NCBI GenBank assembly: GCA_020832965.1
Contig: JAJHRM010000013.1
Coordinates: 1-25,671 of the forward strand
Length of the DNA: 25,671 bases
DNA from: Thermofilum sp.
Lineage (GTDB): Archaea; Thermoproteota; Thermoprotei; Thermofilales; Thermofilaceae
Direction of reading: 5' to 3'
The notes beneath the pieces are model-generated. The model saw nothing but the letters and a program-made list of their open reading frames with translations. It was not told where the DNA came from and searched no databases. Numbering within the stretch: the first letter of the stretch is position 1; each line of letters starts with the position of its first letter. Both the position numbers and the translations under genes were made by a program. This document shows, in pieces, positions 15,090-22,463 of this stretch.

Positions 15090-16100
15090 CTAATAAATTG
15101 GCTCAACGAAGATATCCACGTAAGCTTCCTTAGGCTCTGGATAGGGTGATGCCTCAGCGAATTTGAATGCCTCCTCTATTTCCCTCTTTGCTTTCTCCTC
15201 GATGGCGTGGAGCTCCCCCTCCTTGAAGTTGAAAGTCTTTGTGAGCTTCTCCTTGAAGATCATGATGGGATCGCGCCTCCTCCACTCTTCCATTTCCTCC
15301 TTGCTTCTGTAGATCATTGGGTCACCCTCAAAGTGCCCGTAGTACCTGTACGTCTTGCAGTGCAGTAGGGATGGCCCCTCGCCTCTCCTAGCCCTCTCGA
15401 TAGCGGTTTTTGCAGCCTCGTATACAGCAAGAATGTCCATGCCATCAATAGTCACTGCTGGTATTCCAAAGCCCACTGCCCTCTCGGCGTAGCTCCTTGC
15501 AGTTGCGCACCTCGGCTGTAGCTTTGAGGGCTCAGTACTCCTCATGGAAATCGCGTAGAGGTTATCCTCGACTACAAAGATCACCGGGAGTTTCCATATT
15601 GCGGCAAGGTTCATCGACTCTAAAACAACACCTTGATTCACAGCACCATCACCGAAGAAAGCTACACCAACATTCTTCGTCCCCTTGTACTTAGCGGCAA
15701 ACGCTGCGCCAACAGCGTGGGGTACACCGCCGCCGACTATGCCATTTGCTCCCAGCATGCCTTTGGTCACATCCGCAATGTGCATCGAGCCGCCCTTCCC
15801 TTTGCACAAGCCATCCCTCCTTCCCAGAATCTCTGCTGCCATCGCCTTAACGTCGCATCCAACTGCAATGCAGTGGCCGTGCCCCCTGTGAGTGCTACTT
15901 ACGTAGTCGCCTGGAATCAAATTGACGGCGACTCCCACTGCTACTGCCTCCTCACCCGCATAGAGGTGAACAAAGCCGGGTATTCTTCCTGCAGCAAATA
16001 ACTCGTGTGCCTTATCCTCGTAGGCTCTTATAAGCCACATTCTGTAGTACATCTCTGAAAGCAACTCCTTTGAAAGCTGTACGGTTGCCATAACAGTCAT
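15090..16100 (-). CDS. acoA: Acetoin/2-oxoacid dehydrogenase E1 component, alpha subunit
   Basis: 336 residues. The TPP-binding motif runs from GDG (150-152) to Asn180, in the standard spacing. GFVHLYAGEEAVAVG and HRGHGHCIAVG are typical of E1-alpha. The segment YRYYGHFEGDP matches acetoin dehydrogenases, where pyruvate dehydrogenases usually have a GGHS-type sequence; this and the AcoX and BdhA neighbours favour acetoin as substrate. First gene of the cluster. TATA-like TTTAAATA on the minus strand (16117-16124) predicts transcription starting at about 16095-16100, so the ATG at 16100 or the fourth-codon ATG at 16091 would be used with little or no leader. Confidence 0.92.
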   Translation of the reverse strand: MTVMATVQLSKELLSEMYYRMWLIRAYEDKAHELFAAGRIPGFVHLYAGEEAVAVGVAVNLIPGDYVSSTHRGHGHCIAVGCDVKAMAAEILGRRDGLCKGKGGSMHIADVTKGMLGANGIVGGGVPHAVGAAFAAKYKGTKNVGVAFFGDGAVNQGVVLESMNLAAIWKLPVIFVVEDNLYAISMRSTEPSKLQPRCATARSYAERAVGFGIPAVTIDGMDILAVYEAAKTAIERARRGEGPSLLHCKTYRYYGHFEGDPMIYRSKEEMEEWRRRDPIMIFKEKLTKTFNFKEGELHAIEEKAKREIEEAFKFAEASPYPEPKEAYVDIFVEPIY

Positions 16101-16116
16101 AATTATTAAAAGGATT

Positions 16117-16124
16117 TATTTAAA
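16117..16124 (-). promoter_or_regulatory. TATA box of acoA-acoB
   Basis: On the minus strand the sequence is TTTAAATA within GAAAAATTTAAATAAATCC, a strong archaeal TATA box with an A-rich upstream flank. Distance to the acoA ATG (16100) implies an almost leaderless transcript. Confidence 0.55.
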
Positions 16125-16236
16125 TTTTTCCGCGAAGCAATATTCTCAATTGCACGGGAATATTACTCCTGAAAGCCATATGCCCAAGAAGACGCGGTTA
16201 GAGCATGTTCAGACAAGTCCAGAGACTCTCCTCTAA

Positions 16237-16563
16237 TCAAGGTTGCGGTGTAACCTTCTCTTTCTCCATGAGGCTAGCAGTTGTACAGTTCTCAAGTAGT
16301 TCCGCTATCCTATTTTTCAAGTCCGCAACGTCGATTCCGAGAATAACTGCGCCGGAAATCTCTCCGAAGGCCTCCTCAACGCACGTTCTGCTGTTACATT
16401 TTTTAAGCTTGCTCTCTAGTCTCTCAATGGCTTCCTCGGGGTACGCGAAGAAGTCTCCCGAGACGACTACGTCGATAATTTCGCAATTCTCGCCTAGGAC
16501 TATATCCAGTTTAACGGTCTTGGTGTAGCGTGATACCAGCGATATTCGCCTCAACGAGGTCAC
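16237..16563 (-). CDS. lplB: LplB, accessory C-terminal domain protein of bipartite lipoate-protein ligase
   Basis: 108 residues matching the C-terminal domain of lipoate-protein ligases, with VVVSGDFFAYPEEAIERLE (about 32-50) as the recognisable block. In archaea such as Thermoplasma this domain is a separate protein, LplB, needed together with LplA to adenylate lipoate. The GTG start overlaps the lplA stop (GTGA, 4 bases), giving strict coupling. Two cysteines (KKCNSRTC) in the middle are notable but of unknown meaning. Confidence 0.85.
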   Translation of the reverse strand: MTSLRRISLVSRYTKTVKLDIVLGENCEIIDVVVSGDFFAYPEEAIERLESKLKKCNSRTCVEEAFGEISGAVILGIDVADLKNRIAELLENCTTASLMEKEKVTPQP

Positions 16564-17315
16564 CTCTTAAATATCCACTCGGGACTCCTGTACTTAGCTA
16601 CCAGGTTGTCTGCAGCTCTGAGCTCCTCTTCAGAGAGTACATCGTGGTAGACCTCAGCGCTGAGAGCTTTTGAGAAGCCTTCAATAAGGCTCTCCACAAG
16701 TGCGTTAACATCGACTTCGCCGATAACTTCTCTGAGCGTTATGACTCTCTCCCTAATGCTCCTCACACCCTTGCTCTCAAGCTTCTCCCTGGGTGCTAGC
16801 AGGGCTTTTTCAACTGTGTCTAGGTCTGTAGCGTACATTAATGTGCCGTGCTGTAGCAGGAAGCCCGCCCTACGCGTTTGTGCATTGCCAGATATCTTCT
16901 TCCCATAAACCGCAACGTCGTTTACTGGTATAAACTCGCCTGGAGCTCCGAGTTTCCTCAGTGCGTAGACAAGTCCACTGCAGATCACCCTGTAGCTCTC
17001 CGAGGCATCCGCCAAGGCGCCCTCGATCGGCAGTACTACGCTGTACGTGAGCTCGCCGTTAGTGTCGTGGTAAACCGACCCCCCTCCAGTAATTCTCCTC
17101 GTGTACTGTATGCCCCTCTCGTGCAGGAACTCAAGGTTTACAGACTCCCTGATCTTCTGGAAATAACCGATCGTGACGGCGCTGGGCTTAAATCTGTAGA
17201 TTCTCAAGGTATTCGCAATCCTCCCGAGAGACCTCAGTACGAGTAGTGCCTCGTCGAGCGCCATTTGCCAGTAAGCATCGTGCCCCTCAAGGTCCAGTAC
17301 AACCCTCAACTTCAA
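16560..17315 (-). CDS. lplA: LplA, catalytic subunit of bipartite lipoate-protein ligase
   Basis: 251 residues with the ligase catalytic motifs: RRITGGGSVYHD at 73-84, NDVAVYGKKISGNAQ at 132-146 with the adenylate-binding lysine (139 or 140), and LQHGTL shortly after. It lacks the C-terminal domain, which is the next gene, lplB. It would activate lipoate or octanoate with ATP and attach it to Lys43 of the lipoyl protein at 11425-11682. The start is TTG at 17315, with GGTGA 5 bases upstream as the ribosome-binding site. It is divergent from the LipS genes, from a shared TATA region. In LipS systems the ligase loads octanoate for later sulfur insertion. Confidence 0.92.
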   Translation of the reverse strand: MKLRVVLDLEGHDAYWQMALDEALLVLRSLGRIANTLRIYRFKPSAVTIGYFQKIRESVNLEFLHERGIQYTRRITGGGSVYHDTNGELTYSVVLPIEGALADASESYRVICSGLVYALRKLGAPGEFIPVNDVAVYGKKISGNAQTRRAGFLLQHGTLMYATDLDTVEKALLAPREKLESKGVRSIRERVITLREVIGEVDVNALVESLIEGFSKALSAEVYHDVLSEEELRAADNLVAKYRSPEWIFKR

Positions 17316-17346
17316 GGTGTCACCCAGTATTTTGCCTCAAGAATCG

Positions 17347-17356
17347 TTTATATATG
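17347..17356. promoter_or_regulatory. Bidirectional TATA box between lplA and the LipS genes
   Basis: TTTATATATG on the plus strand reads CATATATAAA on the minus, so a TATA box can be read in both directions. Expected transcription starts are near 17376 for the LipS operon and near 17325 for lplA-lplB. It is the only strong TATA in this 72-base gap, so a single TBP site may drive both. Confidence 0.5.
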
Positions 17357-17387
17357 TTCCTGAATTTAGGATGCGTGGTTGTCCGCA

Positions 17388-18329
17388 ATGCCCTCGGTGA
17401 GGGCCTCTATCGGAACACTAGCTGTACTAGGGCTTGCCGACGTGAAGATGGCAGAGACGCCTACAACTGCTTACCTCCTCCTGTACTCCCCGAGCGGTTG
17501 TAGCGCCGGCTGTGCCTATTGCTTGCAGTCAAGCAAGCTTAGCCGAAGTAGTGGTGGTGAGAAGCTGGGGAGGATAACGTGGCTGCCCGTAGACCTGGAA
17601 ACAATCAAGAGATCGTGGAAGAGGGTCTTTACCCGCATCTGCCTCCAGACTGTGATCAAGCCTAAATTTGCTGATGAGACTTTAAAGATACTGGAAGCTA
17701 TTAGATCCTTCGAGCCGGAGCTCCCATTCTCGCTAGCGACTACACCCGTACCTAGAGTGTACCTCGAGGAGGCAAGAGAGCTGGGCGTAGACTCTCTTGG
17801 GGTTGGGCTGGATGCAGCCACGCAACTCCTCTTCGAGGAGTGGAGCAAGCCCTACAGCTGGGACTTGTACTGGAGGTTTATTGGTGAGGCCGTAGAGGTT
17901 TTCGGCAAAGGTAACGTGTACATCCACCTGATAGCTGGCCTCGGGGAGTCCCTCAGAGAACTCGCCTACGCTATGAAGAGGATTTACGGGCTTGGCGGGA
18001 GAGTGGCGCTCTTCAACTATACTGATGTGAAGGGGGTTTCGCCCGTAGACATATCATACTACAGGCTTGCGCAGCTAGCGAGATACCTACTAGAGCATGG
18101 CTTAGACCCAGACATTTACATTGACTACGAACGCCGCATGGTCAAGAGGGAGGTGCCGCTGAATAGCACTGTAGAAGCCTTTTACACGAGTGGGTGTCCC
18201 AGCTGTAACAGGCCATTTTACACTGAGAGCCCTCACGGCCCACTCTACAACATCCCGTCGAGACGCCTGCTGGAAGCTTACTATAAAAAGCTCAGAGAAG
18301 AGCTCAGAGGTATTGGTGTTTCGCTGTGA
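17388..18329 (+). CDS. Radical SAM protein, LipS1-like lipoyl synthase subunit
   Basis: About 313 residues. A radical SAM cluster motif SGCSAGCAYCLQS (C-x3-C-x2-C) sits near residues 38-45, and LGRITWLPV follows, as in proteins annotated biotin synthase-related (COG2516). A second Cys set, SGCPSCNRP, lies about 45 residues from the end and could bind an auxiliary Fe-S cluster. Archaeal LipS1 and LipS2, also once annotated as biotin synthases, together insert the two sulfurs of lipoate; I believe this one corresponds to LipS1, though the numbering is uncertain. Starts: ATG 17388 is preferred, TTG 17379 is possible. The stop overlaps the next gene (GTGA). Context next to lplA/lplB and the lipoyl protein strongly supports the lipoate role. 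Confidence 0.82.
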   Translation: MPSVRASIGTLAVLGLADVKMAETPTTAYLLLYSPSGCSAGCAYCLQSSKLSRSSGGEKLGRITWLPVDLETIKRSWKRVFTRICLQTVIKPKFADETLKILEAIRSFEPELPFSLATTPVPRVYLEEARELGVDSLGVGLDAATQLLFEEWSKPYSWDLYWRFIGEAVEVFGKGNVYIHLIAGLGESLRELAYAMKRIYGLGGRVALFNYTDVKGVSPVDISYYRLAQLARYLLEHGLDPDIYIDYERRMVKREVPLNSTVEAFYTSGCPSCNRPFYTESPHGPLYNIPSRRLLEAYYKKLREELRGIGVSL

Positions 18330-19216
18330 CGCCTCTTTACTTCACTCCAAGATACAGGTATGTGCCTTTGTCGCTTACGGGATCGTGGTGCGCTCTGGGC
18401 TGTAAGTTCTGCAAGGGAAGATACCTCGTGAACATGCTTCACGTAACCCCCTCCAGCTTCGTAGACGCCATGAGGGAGCTCTACGCTAGTGGTGTTAGGG
18501 GTGTGTTGCTGAGTGGTGGTTTTAGGCGCGATGCTACGCTGCCGATAGAGCCCTACGTAGATAAACTTGGCTTAGTAAGGTCCGAGTGCGGCATTTTCAT
18601 TAGTGCGCACTTAGGGCTTGTGACTGATAGGGATTTACTGCTCAGCCTACGAGAACTTATAGACGTGGTGGACTACGAGTTCACGCTAAGCCAATTCATA
18701 ATCAACTACGTGAGGGGCCTTGCCTTTGGGGCTGGGAGATATGTGGAGGCATTGACGAGAATTATCGAGTGCGGACTGCGCGTTGTACCGCACATTTACG
18801 TGTGGCACCCCGAGATAAGTGTGGATGCCTTAAGAGAGGAATTGAAAACAGTGGGTGAGCTCGGTATTAACGAGGTGACACTACTAGTTTACATGGACCC
18901 CAGCACAGTGTACGAGCCCACTAAGTTGGCAAGAGCTGTGGAGAGCTACGTAGAGCTTGCGGCGAACGTTTTTCCAGGTAAACTCTACATGGGGTGCATG
19001 AGACCCAGTTACATAAAACCTTTGCTAGACCCGTTACTTGTTGAGAGAGAACTTGTTGAGAGAATAGCTAACCCCCACTACAGTGTTTTAAGGGAGCACC
19101 CGGGAGAAGTTTACGACGCCTGCTGCTCAATACCAATAAACCAAGCAACGCGGAGCCTCTTCCTCACTAAAGACACCGTTAAAGGCACGCAGCAGACTTC
19201 TCGCGACGCGTGCTAG
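18326..19216 (+). CDS. Radical SAM protein, LipS2-like lipoyl synthase subunit
   Basis: 296 residues. The radical SAM motif is SWCALGCKFCKG (Cys22, 26, 29). The overall look matches uncharacterised biotin-synthase homologues (COG1856), the second half of the archaeal LipS pair. Further cysteines (GCMRP near 240; DACCSIP at 264-270) are candidates for the auxiliary cluster that would donate sulfur. The GTG start at 18326 overlaps the stop of the preceding gene by 4 bases, so the two are made in equal amounts, as expected if both are needed for C6 and C8 sulfur insertion. Which of the pair acts at which carbon cannot be told from the sequence. Confidence 0.82.
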   Translation: MTPLYFTPRYRYVPLSLTGSWCALGCKFCKGRYLVNMLHVTPSSFVDAMRELYASGVRGVLLSGGFRRDATLPIEPYVDKLGLVRSECGIFISAHLGLVTDRDLLLSLRELIDVVDYEFTLSQFIINYVRGLAFGAGRYVEALTRIIECGLRVVPHIYVWHPEISVDALREELKTVGELGINEVTLLVYMDPSTVYEPTKLARAVESYVELAANVFPGKLYMGCMRPSYIKPLLDPLLVERELVERIANPHYSVLREHPGEVYDACCSIPINQATRSLFLTKDTVKGTQQTSRDAC

Positions 19217-19338
19217 GAGTGCGCTCTTCATAGGAGTGATGAATGAAACTTTCTCTGTGCATGTGCTTGACCTCGTTTATAAGCTTGCAGCATTTTCAGC
19301 CTTGTGTGAATTTTTGCGGGGTGTGAAGAGAGTGGTTC

Positions 19339-19614
19339 TTAGAGTGATATTCCAAAGGCTTCCGCGATCTTCTTTATTTTCCTGAACTCTTGCAGGAAAG
19401 ACGAACCCTTAACCGTCAGCCTTACCCTCACTTCTGAATTCCGCCTCTCTGCGTAAATCATGCCGTTCAACTCTAGTTCTCTTAGGTACCTTGTCAGCCT
19501 GTCGTACGAGAGATTTGCCGCTGTGAGTAGCTGGCTAATATTCATTTCCCCGCTCTCCGCTAGAGCTTCCAGTATGTCTGCGAGAATTTGCAGCTTTGAT
19601 CGGCGCTCCTTCAT
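19339..19614 (-). CDS. Small winged-helix DNA-binding protein
   Basis: 91 residues. An N-terminal helix (ILADILEALAE) is followed by a helix-turn-helix (ISQLLTAANLSYDRLTRYLR) and a beta-wing with the charged GMIYAERRNSEVRVRLT, ending in a LTVKG segment seen in archaeal winged-helix proteins of the PF14947 type. It is a probable transcription regulator with unknown targets. Its ATG overlaps the stop of the membrane protein gene upstream by 4 bases, so the two are coupled. This suggests the regulator works with, or responds to, that membrane protein. Confidence 0.8.
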   Translation of the reverse strand: MKERRSKLQILADILEALAESGEMNISQLLTAANLSYDRLTRYLRELELNGMIYAERRNSEVRVRLTVKGSSFLQEFRKIKKIAEAFGISL

Positions 19615-20243
19615 GGAGACTTTACCACCTTCAATGCCAGCCAGAGAAAAACATAGAGGCCAGCAATGTAGATCAGCCTGGAGACGATTACGATTAATTC
19701 TTCACGTGTAGCAAATGCCACTACGCTTAGAATGTTTGAAAGCAGAAGCAGTGAGAAGGCTATAAGTGGTGCGAGAGTTGTACTGCGTTTATTCTTTACG
19801 TAGACGGAGAAGGCATTAAGACATATGTAGACTAGCAGCGAGGCTGAGAGGACATTGCCCAGCAAGAATGGATTCATGAGGAAGCGTCTTTCCTGAAAGG
19901 CTACAATCAAAGCTGATGCCTGCCCCTTGCCGAAGACTTCCAACGTGTATCCAAGCGCTATTACAAGTAATCCGAGTACTTCAAGGATTTGTGAAAAGAG
20001 GGCTAAGGAATGGTTGAGGAAGAATAAGAGGAAGCTAGGTCTCCGCGAGAAAATTATAGCTATAAACAGGATTAGGCGCCCAAATTCACCTACGCTTAGA
20101 AGCGCAAATCCTAGGAGAAATGATAAGAACAGCTTGTTAAGGGAAACTCGGTAGGCCTTATATAGCAGGAAACTTAAGGTAATCAGGGAGAGTATCCCTA
20201 CGATATCGAGAATTGGTAGAGCATGGACCGGTTCTAGAGGCAT
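19611..20243 (-). CDS. Polytopic membrane protein of unknown function
   Basis: 210 residues with about six to seven hydrophobic helices, for example ILDIVGILSLITLSFLLY at the N-terminus and VSRLIYIAGLYVFLWLAL at the C-terminus. No family recognised and no catalytic motif seen. A conserved-looking EFGRLI lies in the second helix. It is coupled to the winged-helix gene that follows, so a membrane sensor-plus-regulator pair is a reasonable guess. A TATA-like GATTTATCT on the minus strand near 20269-20277 supports a promoter just upstream. Confidence 0.75.
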   Translation of the reverse strand: MPLEPVHALPILDIVGILSLITLSFLLYKAYRVSLNKLFLSFLLGFALLSVGEFGRLILFIAIIFSRRPSFLLFFLNHSLALFSQILEVLGLLVIALGYTLEVFGKGQASALIVAFQERRFLMNPFLLGNVLSASLLVYICLNAFSVYVKNKRSTTLAPLIAFSLLLLSNILSVVAFATREELIVIVSRLIYIAGLYVFLWLALKVVKSP

Positions 20244-20602
20244 TGCTTAGCACCGCCTTCACATGACCATATGTTTAGATAAATCTTTCCTGGCTGCCTG
20301 GCAAAGAAACAAGCTATGAGGCTCTTCGTGAATCGTTTTAAACGGCTTCTTTTTAAATATTCAATGCTGAGTTTCTTGCATCAAGGAGCTGGCATATGGG
20401 AGAGACTGCTACTAGTACTAAAAAGTAAATGTAAATAGTGGTGGCGATACGAGAAACTTGCCAGTAGCTAAACCGGCAAAGATGCTTCTATTTTGCTTCG
20501 GCGAACTGCAAGAGCGAAGAGCAAGATACAGTATCCTGTGTAAGGGTGACAGCGCATTTTAACTGTTTTCTCGCGCATGTAAAATTGTAAGAAAAAGTAA
20601 AA
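20244..20602. other. Intergenic region with promoter signals and possible small RNA
   Basis: 359 bases with no gene of ordinary length. On the minus strand it starts with the promoter of the membrane protein gene. On the plus strand there is TTTTTAAATATTC near 20350, then a 10-codon ORF (ATG at 20395, AAGGAG about 9 bases upstream), then two hairpins: 20458-20462 with 20475-20479 and 20493-20500 with 20515-20524 (2-base bulge). These could mark a short plus-strand transcript. The right end is T-rich on the minus strand and probably ends the ABC operon. Confidence 0.25.
20584..20602 (-). terminator. T-rich terminator after the ABC permease gene
   Basis: Directly after the permease stop (minus strand) the sequence is rich in T, with runs of four and five (AATAATTTTACTTTTTC). 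It fits an archaeal oligo-T terminator for the three-gene ABC operon. Confidence 0.4.
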
Positions 20603-21520
20603 TTATTTGCTTTCTTGCCTCCTTACAAAGAACATGTAGGAAAGCACTACAAATACTACAATGTATACGACGGGGACTAGTACTGAAACCCAGTTCTGGG
20701 CAATCACCGTGCCGATATCAAGGCTGCTTTGTTGCCTCTGTCTCGCAAAGATTGCTGAGGCAAGTGTAGAGTACTGAGAGTTGGGCGAAATTATTTGGAT
20801 TGTGCCAGTAATTCGTCGATAGTTCTGCTCGTATTGCTGAAGCTGGGGCGGGAGCTGTGTAGGTCTAGTTGCATTTATGCCAGCAGGGAACGTCGGTGGC
20901 GGGCCAAGTATGCTACTGGCAATGAATGCAGAAATCATCGGCATTATGAATGCAAAGAATAGCCAGATCACCACCGAAACTACAAGAGCGTAGCCCGACC
21001 TATTCGAATTGACTGAGACAAAGAGTGAAATTGAGAAGTATGTAAGTGCTAGCAGTATTGCTGGAATAAGCAGGAACAGGAGCCTTATCAGGTCATCGAG
21101 AGTTAGGTTTGCTTTCTGCAGGACAACAGTTATTGGTATACCAACTAGGAATGACACACCAATAGCTGTTAGTATCAAGATGATCCCGGAGAGTATTTTA
21201 CCATTTAGCAGATCGTCCCGGAATACTGGTCTCGAGAGTACGAGTCTAATTGTGCCCCTCTCCCTTTCACTTGCTATTACACCAAACCCGAGGGCAATTC
21301 CAATGATAGGTGCAATGTACTGGAAGGACTGGGCAAGACTCGTCCCAACAGATCTAAAGAATCTTTCTGCCGGAGCAACGCCTCCAAATCTAAAGGCGAA
21401 ACCCACGCTGTAGCTACTAACAACTATGAGTAATACGAATAATCCGATCAGTCCCCAGAACCTTGCGCTTCTGAAGTTGTCCTTTAGCTCCTTCCTGGCA
21501 ATTATCCACATTTTACTCAT
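20603..21520 (-). CDS. ABC-2 type transporter permease
   Basis: About 305 residues with six hydrophobic segments: one near the N-terminus after IARKELKDNFRSARFWG, a central set of four, and one at the C-terminus. A larger extracytoplasmic loop of about 80 residues, Pro- and Gln-rich (PTQLPPQLQQYEQ), lies before the last helix. The SERERGTIRLVLSRP motif is typical of ABC-2 permeases. I move the start to ATG 21520 because GGGAGGTG stands 6-7 bases upstream; the longer reading to 21556 lies inside the ATPase gene. It overlaps the ATPase by 8 bases. Exports an unknown substrate with the ATPase encoded before it. Confidence 0.88.
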   Translation of the reverse strand: MSKMWIIARKELKDNFRSARFWGLIGLFVLLIVVSSYSVGFAFRFGGVAPAERFFRSVGTSLAQSFQYIAPIIGIALGFGVIASERERGTIRLVLSRPVFRDDLLNGKILSGIILILTAIGVSFLVGIPITVVLQKANLTLDDLIRLLFLLIPAILLALTYFSISLFVSVNSNRSGYALVVSVVIWLFFAFIMPMISAFIASSILGPPPTFPAGINATRPTQLPPQLQQYEQNYRRITGTIQIISPNSQYSTLASAIFARQRQQSSLDIGTVIAQNWVSVLVPVVYIVVFVVLSYMFFVRRQESK

Positions 21521-22457
21521 TCCAGCCACCTCCCTGGTAAAACGTGTAAATCTCATCCCACTCGGGTTTAAGCATATTTAGGGAGACGAGCCCATACTTT
21601 AAGGCTAGCTCAGAGAGCTCCTTTGAGAGGTCACTCGTGGTTCTCAGAATTACCCTATTTCCCTGTAGCGATGCCTCGGGCACTGGGAACCTTTGCTTAG
21701 CTTCCAGGAGGAACTCCTCCGGGCTGCGTGAGACGATTACTTCAAAGGCGTAGCCCTTAACCTCGCTGTACTTCCTTGACAGGTCGTCGATATGCCCCTG
21801 GGCGATTATCTTGCCCTGCCTGATCAGGGCTGCATGCGTACAGAGGTATCCTAGCTCACGGAGGAGGTGTGTTGATACGAGTACTGTCCTCCCCTGCTTT
21901 ACCAAGTCTCGCAGAACGCCCCTGAACACCTCGCTACCGCTGGGGTCCAAGCCGATTGTTGGCTCGTCGAGAATCAAGAGTTCTGGGTCCTTGAGGAGTG
22001 CCTGGGCTATGGCCAGCCTCTGAACCATCCCCCTAGAGAAACCAGCAACCCTGGCACTAGCCTTGTCCCTGAGCCCGACAACTTCTAGAACACTCATTAT
22101 CCTGGACTTGATTTCTGACTCCGGGATGCCGTCAAGCATCGCGAGGTACTCGAGGTTCTCGTAGGCAGACATGTGCTCGTAGAACCCGAAGTTCTCGGGC
22201 AAAACGCCCACCCTCTTCCTTATCTCTATCGACTCCCTAACAGAGTCGAAGCCCAGAACCCTAGCAGTCCCCTTTGTGGGTAGAGTTAGCCCTATGAGGA
22301 TCGATATGAGGGTGGACTTCCCGCTACCATTTGGACCGAAGAGGCCGAAGAGCACTCCTCTTGGAACCTTCATGTCTACCCCGTCAAGGGCAACTGTCTC
22401 GCCACCCCTATCCCTATATATTTTAACCAAGCCCTCAGTTTCAATAACAAATTCCAT
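21513..22457 (-). CDS. ABC transporter ATP-binding protein
   Basis: 314 residues. Walker A GPNGSGKST (41-49), signature FSRGMVQRLAIA, Walker B LLILDEPTIGLD and switch STHLL are all present. A C-terminal extension of about 80 residues after the nucleotide-binding domain is common in ABC-2 exporter ATPases. It energises the permease encoded next, with which it overlaps by 8 bases. Its Shine-Dalgarno GGAGGTGAG overlaps the stop codon of the NEW3 protein gene upstream (6-base gap), so all three genes form one operon. Confidence 0.93.
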   Translation of the reverse strand: MEFVIETEGLVKIYRDRGGETVALDGVDMKVPRGVLFGLFGPNGSGKSTLISILIGLTLPTKGTARVLGFDSVRESIEIRKRVGVLPENFGFYEHMSAYENLEYLAMLDGIPESEIKSRIMSVLEVVGLRDKASARVAGFSRGMVQRLAIAQALLKDPELLILDEPTIGLDPSGSEVFRGVLRDLVKQGRTVLVSTHLLRELGYLCTHAALIRQGKIIAQGHIDDLSRKYSEVKGYAFEVIVSRSPEEFLLEAKQRFPVPEASLQGNRVILRTTSDLSKELSELALKYGLVSLNMLKPEWDEIYTFYQGGGWNE

Positions 22458-22463
22458 TCTTGC

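Noticed and set aside
19236..19242. GTGATGA on the plus strand as a C/D box RNA start
   Set aside because: The following 80 bases contain no CTGA D box, so the match is isolated.
21521..21556. N-terminal extension of the ABC permease
   Set aside because: These 12 codons lie inside the ATPase gene. A strong Shine-Dalgarno sequence sits directly before the ATG at 21520, so the shorter start is preferred.
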